Of a stretch of 64,000 bases of DNA, positions 53,364 to 62,592 are shown piece after piece. A program made the translations under genes and the position numbers. Source of the DNA: Flammeovirga pacifica (GTDB taxonomy: Bacteria > Bacteroidota > Bacteroidia > Cytophagales > Flammeovirgaceae); contig NZ_JRYR02000001.1 of assembly GCF_000807855.2 (NCBI RefSeq), positions 3,072,490 to 3,136,489 of the forward strand, read 5' to 3'. The notes beneath the pieces are model-generated. The model saw only the letters and a list, made by a program, of their open reading frames with translations. It was not told where the DNA came from and did not search any database. Each line of letters opens with the position of its first letter. The stretch's first letter is position 1.

Positions 53364-54254
53364 ATGATGCTGAATTATAAAAGAATACTCTTTTTACTCT
53401 TTTTACTCTTTTTAATGTTGGGTGCATTTCTTAATGTTTCTGCTCAAGTAGAAGAGGAAGATCAAAAACCAAAAAAGAGAAAGCCATTAGTGGTAGCAAT
53501 CGATTCGGTAAGCGAAGATGCTCCAACTATTGAACTGAATCCTGGGGCTCCTGATGATGAGGAGGTCATCAAAAGGAAAAAGAAAAAAAAGAAGAAAGTA
53601 TTTTGGGGTATTAAGACTAAAAAAGCCTACACAAGAACCAATTCGAAAGGTAATGTCATTTTTGAATTGTTCTTTGTTTTACCCGAATATGAAGCACCAA
53701 GTGCCTACGCTCCAGTAAAGTATTTTTATAATACTAAAGAAAAGAAAATTGAAAAGAAGACCACTTCTAGACCTGAATACGGTTTACCTCTTCATGGAAA
53801 ATATGTAAAAATCGTCAATAAAGATACTTTAACAACTGGACAATTTTATAAAGGACTCCTTACTGGTAGATGGGTTTGGTATGGAAAGGATAAGGAGATC
53901 AGAGATAAAAAATACTATTATATGGGTTTCCCTAAAGAATCAAAAATTCAATATTATGATTCTAAACAAACCAAAGTAAAAGAAGTTGTTCCTATACAAT
54001 TCGAAGAGAAAAATGGTATTTATCAATCTTTTTATGAAAGTGGACGTAAAAAAGTAGTAGGGTCCTATAAATTCGGATTAAAAATCGGTGATTGGACAGA
54101 ATTTTATGACGCTATTGATAAAAGAGGTCGGCAAAGGAAAAAAAAGATCACAAGACATAGAAATAAGAACAGAATCTATGACAAAAGTTATGGAGGACCT
54201 GTTGTTAAATATGAATGGGATGAAAAGGGAAAGGTACTTATCAAAAATAAGTAA
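53364..54254 (+). CDS. MORN-variant repeat secreted protein
   Basis: A 296-residue exported protein with a signal peptide (RILFLLFLLFLMLGAFLNVSAQ). After a Lys-rich stretch (KRKKKKKKK near residue 70) come MORN-like variant repeats: LPLHGKYVKIVN, GQFYKGLLTGRWVWYG, KNGIYQSFYESGRKK and GSYKFGLKIGDWTEFY, each with the G-x-[YW]-x-x-[YF] pattern seen in the YwqK family. The two starting ATG codons are adjacent. It lies 12 bp after the giant gene and 45 bp before prfA, so the three are probably co-transcribed. Likely periplasmic or outer-membrane associated; a partner of the giant protein by context only. Confidence 0.75.
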   Translation: MMLNYKRILFLLFLLFLMLGAFLNVSAQVEEEDQKPKKRKPLVVAIDSVSEDAPTIELNPGAPDDEEVIKRKKKKKKKVFWGIKTKKAYTRTNSKGNVIFELFFVLPEYEAPSAYAPVKYFYNTKEKKIEKKTTSRPEYGLPLHGKYVKIVNKDTLTTGQFYKGLLTGRWVWYGKDKEIRDKKYYYMGFPKESKIQYYDSKQTKVKEVVPIQFEEKNGIYQSFYESGRKKVVGSYKFGLKIGDWTEFYDAIDKRGRQRKKKITRHRNKNRIYDKSYGGPVVKYEWDEKGKVLIKNK

Positions 54255-54299
54255 CTAAAAAACATTACATTTGTAAAAAATTAGAAGAGACGTACAGAG

Positions 54300-55373
54300 A
54301 TGTTAGATAAACTCGAAAAAATAAAGTTACGCTTTGATCAAGTAAGCGAAGATTTGGTAAAACCTGAAACAGTTTCAGATATGAAATTGTACGCCAAATT
54401 AAATAAAGAATACAAAGATTTACAGAAAGTGGTCGACAAATACTTTGAGTACAAAAACATGCTCGAAGGTATTACAGAGGCGAAACAAATATTAGAAGAA
54501 GAGAAGGATTCTGAATTGCGTGAAATGGCAAAAATGGAATTGGACGAACTTCAAGATGGTCTTCCTGCCATCGAAGATGAATTAAAAATGTTATTGATTC
54601 CTAATGATCCTAACGATTCTAAAAACGCCATCTTTGAAATTAGATCAGGTGCAGGTGGAGATGAAGCTTCGATATTTGCAGGTGATTTACTTCGTATGTA
54701 CCAACGTTTTTGTGAGAAAAATAAATGGAAGTTATCAATCACTGACTTTGTGGATGGTACTTCTGGTGGTTTTAACAAAATCGTAGCTAACATCCAAGGT
54801 GAAGATGCTTACGGTAAATTGAAATATGAAGCAGGTGTTCACCGTGTACAACGTGTTCCTGCAACAGAATCTCAAGGACGTATCCATACTTCAGTAGCTT
54901 CTGTAGCTGTACTTCCAGAAATGGACGATGTAGAAATTGAATTAAACATGTCTGACATCCGTCGTGATGAATTCTGTTCTTCAGGTCCTGGTGGTCAGTC
55001 TGTAAACACAACTTACTCAGCAATTCGTTTAACTCACATTCCATCTGGTATTATTGTACAATGTCAAGATGAAAAATCGAAGTTGAAAAACTACGATAAA
55101 GCGCTAAAAGAATTGAAATCTCGTCTTTATGCAATTGAAGAAAAGAAAAGACAAGAAGAGATTGGTGCAGAACGTAAATCAATGGTAGGTTCTGGTTCTC
55201 GTTCAGATAAAATTAGAACATATAACTATCCTCAAGGTCGTGTAACAGATCACCGTATCAATCACTCGGTATTTAACTTACCGATTGTAATGGATGGCGA
55301 AATCCAAGACTTTATCGATAGATTACGTATCGCTGATAATTTAGAAAAAATGGAAAATAGTGGCTTGGCTTAA
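54300..55373 (+). CDS. prfA: Peptide chain release factor 1
   Basis: A 357-residue class I release factor. The codon-reading PxT motif appears as VPATESQGRIHTS, which fixes it as RF1 (UAA and UAG) rather than RF2, and the peptidyl-hydrolysis motif is GPGGQSVNTT. The N-terminal coiled domain 1 interacts with PrmC-like methyltransferase and RF3. It is the third gene of the giant-MORN-prfA group, and a terminator follows. Length is normal. Confidence 0.97.
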   Translation: MLDKLEKIKLRFDQVSEDLVKPETVSDMKLYAKLNKEYKDLQKVVDKYFEYKNMLEGITEAKQILEEEKDSELREMAKMELDELQDGLPAIEDELKMLLIPNDPNDSKNAIFEIRSGAGGDEASIFAGDLLRMYQRFCEKNKWKLSITDFVDGTSGGFNKIVANIQGEDAYGKLKYEAGVHRVQRVPATESQGRIHTSVASVAVLPEMDDVEIELNMSDIRRDEFCSSGPGGQSVNTTYSAIRLTHIPSGIIVQCQDEKSKLKNYDKALKELKSRLYAIEEKKRQEEIGAERKSMVGSGSRSDKIRTYNYPQGRVTDHRINHSVFNLPIVMDGEIQDFIDRLRIADNLEKMENSGLA

Positions 55374-55407
55374 TTTATAGCTTATTTCACTTTTTTATAA
55401 AATGAAG

Positions 55408-55446
55408 AGGTTGTCTCAATTTAATTATTGGACAACCTTTTTATTT
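55408..55446 (+). terminator. Intrinsic terminator of prfA
   Basis: Arms AGGTTGTC (55408-55415) and GACAACCT (55431-55438), extended by AAT/ATT pairs in the loop, followed by TTTTTATTT. Confidence 0.85.
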
Positions 55447-55493
55447 ATACTCATTTTATCATCTATGATTTGAATGTAGAAGATGCTTTCATT

Positions 55494-55910
55494 TTATTCT
55501 AAATTGGATTGATAGTAAATCTCAATCGCCCTATTAAGTTCTTCTACTTTTAATGGCTTGGTTAAATAGTCTTTTACTGTTTTATATGATTTAGATTTAT
55601 CAATATCATCTTCATTTGTGGATGTGGTTAGCATAAATAAAGCAATATTACCCGTAATTGATTTATCTAATTCATCAAACTCCTCAATAAATTCCCATCC
55701 ATTCATTTTAGGCATATTAATATCTAAAAAGATGATATTGGGTAAAGGGTATTTTTCTTTATCATACTCCTGAAGGTATTCTAATCCTTTTTCGGCACTT
55801 AATAAAAATGTACATTTTTCAGTAACATTTGCTTCCTCAATTATTAATTGATTATAAAAATTTATTGATTCACTATCGTCAATAAGCAGTATATGGTTTA
55901 ATTGTTTCAT
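55494..55910 (-). CDS. Stand-alone response-regulator receiver (CheY-like)
   Basis: A 138-residue receiver domain with no output domain. The acidic pair is D11-D12, the phospho-acceptor is D63 in IIFLDINMPKMNGWEF, the switch Thr is T95 and the Lys is K118 in YLTKPL. It overlaps by 4 bp the histidine kinase gene upstream, which is the likely phosphodonor. Single-domain receivers of this kind pass the phosphoryl group on to other proteins or act by binding partners. The next target is not encoded nearby. Confidence 0.92.
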   Translation of the reverse strand: MKQLNHILLIDDSESINFYNQLIIEEANVTEKCTFLLSAEKGLEYLQEYDKEKYPLPNIIFLDINMPKMNGWEFIEEFDELDKSITGNIALFMLTTSTNEDDIDKSKSYKTVKDYLTKPLKVEELNRAIEIYYQSNLE

Positions 55911-56992
55911 GCTATTTTTGGTAATGTAAAATAAAATGTACTTCCTTCCCCTTCAGAAGATTCTACCCAAATCTCTCCTTCTATTAAATGGATTAGTTTT
56001 AAACAATTGGCTAGTCCTAACCCTGTACCTTTATTAGATTGATTATTTTGTAGTCGTTGAAATACTTTAAAAATCTTTTCTTGATGCTCTGCTTTAATAC
56101 CTACCCCATTGTCTTTGACACCAAACTCCCAATTATCTTCTTTTTCCTCAAACATAATTTCAATAACTGGTTTTTGGTCTTCAGGCTGATATTTTAATCC
56201 ATTTTCAATTAGATTTTGTAGAATTATTCGTAGCCCTAAATCAAAGCTTTTCACTTTAGGTAAATCTATCAGTTTTACTGTTGCTTTTTTTTCGGTGATA
56301 AGACCTTGTAAATCATCTACTACACCAAGTAACAATTTATTTAAATCTATATCAGTAATCGTAAGATCCATTCCTAATTTAGAATGATGTAAAATGCCTT
56401 TAATCATATCTCTCATCCTGCAGGCAGATTTATCAATATAATCCATGCATTTTTGTCCTGAAGAATCAAGTTGATCATAATATCTAGATTTTAAAATATC
56501 CACAAAGCCACTAATCGTATTTAAAGGCTCCTGAAGATCATGAGAGGTTAAATAAGCAAACTCTTCTAGAGACTTATTTTTTCTGTTCAAATCTTGATTC
56601 TTTTTTTCTAACTGTCTTTTAGCCTCTTTTAACTGAGAAATATTTTCATAAGAAATCATCACTTCATCATTACCTAATGGAGTAGCTTTTAAGATATAGG
56701 TTTGTTTTTCTAAACCGTAATCAGCATACTCAAATTCTCCTATTTCAACCTCTTGATGTTCCTTTACGCTTTGATAATAATAATTCGGCAAACCTAAATC
56801 ATATATTCCAGGAAAAGCATCACGTAATTCATGACCGATAAATTTTTTCATGTCTAAACCACATGCTACTTTATTTTCTTCATTAGCCATCATTATGGTA
56901 AAATCTTTAGTCTCATGGTTGGAGACACGCAAAACAAAAATGGCAATTGATAATTTATCGAAGAGATTATATAGATCAAAACCTACTTGCAT
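55907..56992 (-). CDS. PAS-domain sensor histidine kinase, cytoplasmic
   Basis: A 361-residue kinase without membrane segments. Residues about 5-118 form a PAS-like sensor (IFVLRVSNHETKDFTIMMAN), residues 120-145 a coiled coil, then HisKA with H151 in YLTSHDLQEPLNTISGF, and an HATPase domain with LIENGLKYQ (N box), DNGVGI (G1), FQRLQ (F box) and GTGLGLANCLKLI (G2). This layout is close to Bacteroidota PAS kinases of the phytochrome-like group. It is co-transcribed with the CheY-like gene. The signal is unknown, most likely a cytoplasmic ligand or redox cue. Confidence 0.92.
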   Translation of the reverse strand: MQVGFDLYNLFDKLSIAIFVLRVSNHETKDFTIMMANEENKVACGLDMKKFIGHELRDAFPGIYDLGLPNYYYQSVKEHQEVEIGEFEYADYGLEKQTYILKATPLGNDEVMISYENISQLKEAKRQLEKKNQDLNRKNKSLEEFAYLTSHDLQEPLNTISGFVDILKSRYYDQLDSSGQKCMDYIDKSACRMRDMIKGILHHSKLGMDLTITDIDLNKLLLGVVDDLQGLITEKKATVKLIDLPKVKSFDLGLRIILQNLIENGLKYQPEDQKPVIEIMFEEKEDNWEFGVKDNGVGIKAEHQEKIFKVFQRLQNNQSNKGTGLGLANCLKLIHLIEGEIWVESSEGEGSTFYFTLPKIA

Positions 56993-57241
56993 AAAGTAAA
57001 ATAATTAATTGATGGATAGCTCAATAAAAGATTCATAAGAAATAGTATCAAAGTCAAAGGAGACATTAAACAAGAGTTTAATTCCTATAATTCAGATATT
57101 TAGCATTATAATTTACAGAATAACCAATAACTCTACATTCGATATAATTTCTTTTCTTTACCTAAGTCTATTAATCCATTCAATAATCCTAATCAAATAT
57201 TTAATTGTTGTTCGTAACTTGTCACTCAAAATAACATTAAC

Positions 57242-57976
57242 ATGAAAACTTACGGACTAATAGGTTACCCCCTTGAACACTCTTTCTCTAAAAAATATTT
57301 TACAGAGAAGTATAATAAAGAAGGTATTGAAGGATGTCAATACGATTTATTTGAATTAGAGAATATTCAACAATTTACTGATCTACTTAAGGACAATCAA
57401 TTGAATGGGTTGAATGTTACTATTCCTTATAAAGAACAGGTATTACCCTTTTTAGATCGTTTAGATCCTGAGACTGCTGGTAAAATTGGTGCAGCCAATG
57501 TGATAAAATTTGAAGAAGATGGTACGCTTACCGGCTACAATTCTGATTATTTTGGTTTCAAAAATTCATTAAAAAGCTTTTTGCCTCATACCAATTTTAA
57601 AGCTTTAGTTTTAGGAACAGGAGGAGCGTCAAAAGCCATAAAAGCTGTATTAGAAGATTTAAATATTCCTTTTAAATCAGTTTCAAGAAATAGATCTGAA
57701 GAAAGCATTGCTTACAGCGATGTTACAGAAGAAATTTATACAACTCATACATTAGTGGTGAATACTACTCCTTTAGGAATGCACCCTAAAGTAGGTATAG
57801 CTCCAGAACTACCGTACGAGTTCACATCAGATAATCATTACTTCTTCGATGTAGTTTACAATCCTGCTGAAACAGAATTTCTTAAAATCTGCAGAGAAAA
57901 AGGTGGACACGGAATGAATGGTTTGGATATGTTGATTGGACAAGCAGAAGCGTCTTGGGAAATCTGGAATAAGTAA
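57242..57976 (+). CDS. aroE: Shikimate dehydrogenase
   Basis: A 244-residue NADP-dependent enzyme. The substrate-binding part has GYPLEHSFSKKYF and the catalytic NVTIPYKEQV (Lys), with NSDYFGF; the cofactor loop is GTGGASKAI. It reduces 3-dehydroshikimate to shikimate in aromatic amino-acid synthesis. At 244 residues it is slightly short for AroE but within the usual Bacteroidota range. It is a single gene ending at a bidirectional terminator. Confidence 0.95.
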   Translation: MKTYGLIGYPLEHSFSKKYFTEKYNKEGIEGCQYDLFELENIQQFTDLLKDNQLNGLNVTIPYKEQVLPFLDRLDPETAGKIGAANVIKFEEDGTLTGYNSDYFGFKNSLKSFLPHTNFKALVLGTGGASKAIKAVLEDLNIPFKSVSRNRSEESIAYSDVTEEIYTTHTLVVNTTPLGMHPKVGIAPELPYEFTSDNHYFFDVVYNPAETEFLKICREKGGHGMNGLDMLIGQAEASWEIWNK

Positions 57977-57982
57977 AAAGAG

Positions 57983-58018
57983 AAAGAGGAAATCAATAAT
58001 TATGGTTTCCTCTTTTTG
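57983..58018. terminator. Bidirectional terminator between aroE and the hydrolase lipoprotein gene
   Basis: Arms AAAGAGGAAA (57983-57992) and TTTCCTCTTT (58006-58015) with a 13-base loop, and T- or A-runs on both flanks, serving the two converging genes. Confidence 0.85.
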
Positions 58019-58030
58019 TCTGTTATTTTT

Positions 58031-58972
58031 CTAATTCCCTTTTTTAAACGATTTCACCCATAATACTTCACTATTTTGTATAATCACATCTAATAAATCA
58101 TGTGCTCTTTGAGGTGTTCTTGATGCTATATTATGGGCATGTTTTTTTAAATTCATAATACTAGGTGAAGTCTTAAATACTACTTTTTTAAATCCCATTC
58201 TTGCTTCTTTTTTAGACGTACCTGAACAAGCCGTAATATTATCTTTGGGCGTAGAATGGTAATACAAAGTTTCTATCTTACCCGATTGATGTAATTCACT
58301 TAATTTTAAACCTAATTTAGAACTAGGATCTATCATTGAAGCTGATAATACCAATACGCCAATTTCATCTATATTATTTTCTCTTTCAATAAGAGATATC
58401 ACCGTATTTGCAGCAACTACACTTCCATAACTAGATCCTATCACATTAATTTTCTCTGTAGATGATGTCCCCAAATCACCTTCAATATCTTCAATAGTAC
58501 GTTTAATATTTCCATGCTTTTGATAATCTACGGGTTCATATCCATTTAGTATGGCCCATCTTCCACTCAAACCGGTTCTAAGAGGTAATAATGGTATATT
58601 CTTTTTACTACTTTCTACCGTTACAAAATCTTCTCTTAATAATTCTTTTAAGGAAGACATCAGTTCGTAGTTAAACGTTTCTGTATTTTTGTAATCACTT
58701 TTACAAAACCCTGCCCCAGGAATGAAATAAGTTTTATTAAAATTAAAACTTACCATTTGATTCCCATAATGTATTACAGCGTCAGAAATAGAATCAGGAA
58801 AACTAATGGATTTTCTATTGGTATAATTAAACTTTTCTGAAGGCTCTTCTTCTGAATTAGTTACTTTATCATCTTCTTCATTATTACCTAAAACACACCC
58901 ATTATAAGGAGTAGTAAAAAGCATAAGAAATAGTATTGTGATAATTGAGAAAGAGATATGTTTATTTTTCAT
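58031..58972 (-). CDS. Exported alpha/beta-hydrolase-like protein
   Basis: A 313-residue exported protein. The signal region (ISFSIITILFLMLF) ends in PYNGC26, which may be a lipobox, though a poor one; an acidic linker (EEDDKVTNSEEEPSE) follows. The nucleophile elbow GSS181YG and a preceding FIPGAGF oxyanion-type loop fit an alpha/beta hydrolase; a possible final His is in KKHAHNIA. Enzymes of this form may cleave lipids or esters. The protein has no close named family that I recognise. It stands alone on the minus strand. Confidence 0.6.
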   Translation of the reverse strand: MKNKHISFSIITILFLMLFTTPYNGCVLGNNEEDDKVTNSEEEPSEKFNYTNRKSISFPDSISDAVIHYGNQMVSFNFNKTYFIPGAGFCKSDYKNTETFNYELMSSLKELLREDFVTVESSKKNIPLLPLRTGLSGRWAILNGYEPVDYQKHGNIKRTIEDIEGDLGTSSTEKINVIGSSYGSVVAANTVISLIERENNIDEIGVLVLSASMIDPSSKLGLKLSELHQSGKIETLYYHSTPKDNITACSGTSKKEARMGFKKVVFKTSPSIMNLKKHAHNIASRTPQRAHDLLDVIIQNSEVLWVKSFKKGN

Positions 58973-59150
58973 TTTTTTGATCTATTATGGTAATGACTAA
59001 TTCAAATATATACCGATAAAAGACCTTATTAATCAGCACTTTACCTCATGTGAAACATTAAGTAAATCACCTATATATTTAGACAAAAACAACTTCTCAC
59101 GTTTTACTTTATCTACTTCAATTTCAATAAAAAAAATTAAGATTTACCAC

Positions 59151-59178
59151 AAAAAAAGGTGCTCACGAATGAGCACCT
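59151..59178 (-). terminator. Intrinsic terminator of the sulfatase operon
   Basis: Perfect 9-bp arms AGGTGCTCA (59157-59165) and TGAGCACCT (59170-59178) with a CGAA tetraloop, and a minus-strand U-run from the A-run at 59151-59157. Confidence 0.93.
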
Positions 59179-59209
59179 AATCATAAACTATCTAACTAAA
59201 TTCAATAAA

Positions 59210-61588
59210 CTATTTTTTCTCTGGTATTGTCACTGTTACTGATTTAACGTATCCAGTGAAATCTGAATCTTTTGTATTCTTAAACTCTTCGTAAGCTACT
59301 TGTGTAGCATCATCTCTACCTACATCAACTGTCTCATCTAAAGAGAATAATAGAGGTGTAGTTTGTTCAATTCTACCAGATCCTACCTTTTCATTATTGA
59401 TATATAAAGTAGCTAAACCACCTTTACCGTTTCCGCCACCATCATAGTCAAAAACTAATTTCACATCTGATTCACCCGCAGGTATCGCTTTTGATGAAGT
59501 GATTGTAGTTGAATTCAACCCTAACCAGTTATAAGTATATGTTGGTTTGCCATCGTTCATATACAATGACCAGCCCCCAAATTGACCACCTTGACAAATA
59601 ATTACACCTCTATCATTTCCTTTTAAATCTAGAGTAGCAGTAATTGTTTTTGATGTATTTTTCACATTCAAGAAGGTGTTTTCAGTAATTCCTGTCATTC
59701 CATCTGCCAATGTGATATTAGTACGATCACCCATTAAATCTGGACGTCCTGCAATAGCTGCATTGAAACGCTCATATTTTCTATCATCTAATGGATAAAC
59801 ATTATTTTCCATCGCTTCTTTTTCAAAAAGTAACTTCAATTCTTCTAATTTTGAAGGATACTTAGCTGATAAATCATTCGCTAAAGAGAAGTCTTCTTCG
59901 ATATTAAATAATTCCCATTTATCTTCTTGTAGGGTGGCTACTGGCTTCACTTCCCAAGGCACTGAGTGTACCACACGAGCTAACCAACCTTTATGGTAGA
60001 TGGCACGGTTACCAAACATCTCAAAATATTGAGTATCGTGTCTTTCAACCGCTGCTTCATCTCTTGCTGCATATAATAAACTCTGGCCATCCATTGGCTT
60101 TTGTTCTACACCATTAATCATTTTAGCTTCTGGCAATCCTGCTGCCTCTAAAATTGTAGGAGCAACGTCATTAACGTGAGTAAATTGAGAACGAATTTCG
60201 CCTTTAGCATCAAAACCATTTGGCCAGTGCATTACCATACCGTTACGAGTACCACCAAAATCTCCGGCAACTTGTTTTGTCCATGAGAAAGGTACGTCTG
60301 TAGCTACTGCCCAAGCGGCAGTAAAGTGAGGGAAAGAGTTAGGACCGCCCCACTCATCAGCATATTCTAACATGCTATCAACAGTTTCTGCAGTACGATT
60401 AGCATTTAAAGAAACCATTTCGTTAAATGTACCAATCAGTCCACCTTCAGCACTAGATCCATTATCACCCATGATATAAACAATCAAGGTATTTTCTAAT
60501 TCACCAACTTCATCAATCGCATCAATCATTCTTCCAATTTCATGGTCTGTATGTTCCATAAAACCAGCGTATGTTTCCATTTGAACTGCAAATAATTTCT
60601 TTTCAGAATCACTTAAGCTATCCCAATCTTTAATACCATCAGGTCTTGGTGCTAATTTTGTGTTTTGAGGAATAATACCAAGTGCTTTTTGACGTTGGAA
60701 TGTCTTCTCTCTAAGTTCATCATAACCTTCATCAAACTTACCACTATACTTTTCAATCCATTCTTTTGGTGCATGGTGAGGAGCATGTACCGCACCTGGT
60801 GCATAGTATACCATAAATGGTTTATCCGGAGTCATTGCTTTTTGGAATTTCACCCAATTGATCGCCTCGTTTGTCATGTCTTGTGTAAAGTGATACTCTT
60901 CTTCACCATCAGTTTCTACTTCAACTCTAACGGAGCCATCATAAATAGTAGGGTTCCACATATTTGTTTCACCACCAATAAATCCGTAGAATTTATCAAA
61001 ACCCGAATTAGTTGGCCATCTGAAGAAAGGACCTGATACCGAAGTTTCCCAAGGTGCTGTTTCATGCCACTTACCAAATGCTGCTGTGCTATAGCCATTC
61101 TGACGAAGAGTTTCAGCTACATATTTGGCATCATCTGGACGAAAACCGTTATTTCCTGGGTTAGCTGTTGCCACTTCCATTACAGAACCAACATTAGCAT
61201 TATGGTGGTTACGTCCTGATAATAGCGACGCTCTTGTTGGAGAACATAAAGCTGTTGAATGGAATTTATTAAATTTCAAACCATTGTCTGCTAATTTTCC
61301 GAAAGTAGGTGTTTCTATTGCTCCACCAAAAGGTTCTGAAGCTGAAAAACCAATATCATCAATTAGAATGACTACTATATTTGGAGCTCCTTCTGGAGCA
61401 TTTATTTCAAACTTTGGAGGGGCTGTTACATTTCTAGCATCAAGCTCTGATACCGCTTTATGTTTTGGAGGTTGAATGGGTAAAACCGTTCTATCCAAAT
61501 CTTCTGAAATATTACCTTTTTTCTTTTGAGTAGAACAAGAACTCAAGAAAATAAAAAACGATAAGAATGTTATTAAATATGATTTCAT
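59210..61588 (-). CDS. Arylsulfatase lipoprotein (formylglycine-dependent sulfatase)
   Basis: The start is the ATG at 61586-61588, giving a 792-residue lipoprotein with signal MKSYLITFLSFFIFLSSC (lipid on C18). Metal-binding DDIGFSASE opens the sulfatase domain and C115-S-P-T-R-A-S-L-L-S-G-R is the Cys-type formylglycine motif, which needs an anaerobic sulfatase-maturating enzyme or FGE. Length and the PapA-like C-terminal domain with jelly-roll strands (residues about 630-792) match arylsulfatases of Pseudomonas AtsA type. It cleaves sulfate from aryl or carbohydrate sulfates, in line with a marine, algal-polysaccharide-using life style. A barrel gene follows upstream on the same strand. Confidence 0.92.
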   Translation of the reverse strand: MKSYLITFLSFFIFLSSCSTQKKKGNISEDLDRTVLPIQPPKHKAVSELDARNVTAPPKFEINAPEGAPNIVVILIDDIGFSASEPFGGAIETPTFGKLADNGLKFNKFHSTALCSPTRASLLSGRNHHNANVGSVMEVATANPGNNGFRPDDAKYVAETLRQNGYSTAAFGKWHETAPWETSVSGPFFRWPTNSGFDKFYGFIGGETNMWNPTIYDGSVRVEVETDGEEEYHFTQDMTNEAINWVKFQKAMTPDKPFMVYYAPGAVHAPHHAPKEWIEKYSGKFDEGYDELREKTFQRQKALGIIPQNTKLAPRPDGIKDWDSLSDSEKKLFAVQMETYAGFMEHTDHEIGRMIDAIDEVGELENTLIVYIMGDNGSSAEGGLIGTFNEMVSLNANRTAETVDSMLEYADEWGGPNSFPHFTAAWAVATDVPFSWTKQVAGDFGGTRNGMVMHWPNGFDAKGEIRSQFTHVNDVAPTILEAAGLPEAKMINGVEQKPMDGQSLLYAARDEAAVERHDTQYFEMFGNRAIYHKGWLARVVHSVPWEVKPVATLQEDKWELFNIEEDFSLANDLSAKYPSKLEELKLLFEKEAMENNVYPLDDRKYERFNAAIAGRPDLMGDRTNITLADGMTGITENTFLNVKNTSKTITATLDLKGNDRGVIICQGGQFGGWSLYMNDGKPTYTYNWLGLNSTTITSSKAIPAGESDVKLVFDYDGGGNGKGGLATLYINNEKVGSGRIEQTTPLLFSLDETVDVGRDDATQVAYEEFKNTKDSDFTGYVKSVTVTIPEKK

Positions 61589-61627
61589 GACTAATATTTT
61601 CAATGGTTATATTTTTATTATTTTGAA

Positions 61628-62386
61628 TTAAAACTGCATATTCAAAGCAGAGTACACTTGTAATAGTGGTTGATTATCTCCGTAGTGTAATACAGAATAT
61701 TGTGGTTCAATAAAGAAGTTAAATACCGTCTTATTGATCTTCATAATCTTACCAACACCTACTCCAAGAGGAACATTATATGTCCCTTTTTCAAGATTGA
61801 AATTCCACGTTGGAGCAGATCTAAAATATAACCCTTTCCCTACCTGGAAGAAGGCAAACGGTTGGAAAGCCAAAATATTCACATCATCTCGTTGGGCATC
61901 TCCACCTACATCTGTTCTCCATATCGCTAAACCACCTACTTGTAATTGAGGGTTTAAACTAGCAAAGGCTACAGCAGCAGCACCTGCTGTCCATTTTCCA
62001 GTACCCAAAGTTGCATGTGTAGCTGTCGGAGCTGATACCGATGGACCAATACCAATAGATAATTTAGATTTAGAAACTGCTAAATAAGCTGCAAATAGAT
62101 CGAAGTCGCCTAGACCTGATGTGCTTACCCCTGTTTCAGGATTAGAAAATGTACTAAAAGGAAGGGATGCTCTCCAAAGAACTCTTCCGGTAGGTTTAGC
62201 AAATCTCATCCAATAGGTACTTGATGTAGCTTCACTATTACCTGTTAAATTAGGAGAATAATATTGCTGTAAATTGAAGGCTGTAATTTGTGCTAAAGGA
62301 TTATTTGCTTGCGCCTTTTCTTCATCTGTTTGAGCAAAAACAGAAAGAGAAAATAATGTAAATAAAATGATAAATAGATTTTTCAT
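61628..62386 (-). CDS. Outer-membrane barrel protein (MetA-pathway phenol-degradation-like)
   Basis: A 252-residue exported protein with signal peptide MKNLFIILFTLFSLSVFAQ. The mature part is a run of amphipathic beta strands (FDLFAAYLAV, LSIGIGPSVSAP, WTAGAAAVAFASL) and it ends with the aromatic ALNMQF typical of barrels. The pattern resembles the Phenol_MetA_deg family of outer-membrane proteins, whose role in uptake is poorly defined. It is the first gene of a unit with the sulfatase (39-bp gap), so it may let sulfated aromatic or glycan substrates or products cross the outer membrane. Inference from context only. Confidence 0.72.
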   Translation of the reverse strand: MKNLFIILFTLFSLSVFAQTDEEKAQANNPLAQITAFNLQQYYSPNLTGNSEATSSTYWMRFAKPTGRVLWRASLPFSTFSNPETGVSTSGLGDFDLFAAYLAVSKSKLSIGIGPSVSAPTATHATLGTGKWTAGAAAVAFASLNPQLQVGGLAIWRTDVGGDAQRDDVNILAFQPFAFFQVGKGLYFRSAPTWNFNLEKGTYNVPLGVGVGKIMKINKTVFNFFIEPQYSVLHYGDNQPLLQVYSALNMQF

Positions 62387-62500
62387 AATTGAGAGTGTTT
62401 TTTATTATTTGATAGTTCAAATGTCTTAAAAACAGCCTCCCATTATTTTAGTAAAATTCTGATTTTATCATATTAGGTAATTCACCTATTAATATAATGG

Positions 62501-62537
62501 CAAAAAAAAGGTCACCTTTTTTAAAGATGACCTTATC
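62501..62537 (-). terminator. Intrinsic terminator of the pseudo-receiver gene
   Basis: Arms AAGGTCA (62509-62515) and TGACCTT (62528-62534) with inner CTTT/AAAG pairing; the A-run at 62502-62509 gives the minus-strand U-tract. Confidence 0.8.
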
Positions 62538-62592
62538 CGGTTTAGACAAACTAGCTTATTAAAATAGCTTGCTGTTGGAAGAAATTGTGTGC

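Noticed and set aside
61125..61475. Plus-strand frame of 116 codons opposite the sulfatase gene
   Set aside because: Antisense of a well-conserved sulfatase domain containing the CSPTR motif; no independent support.
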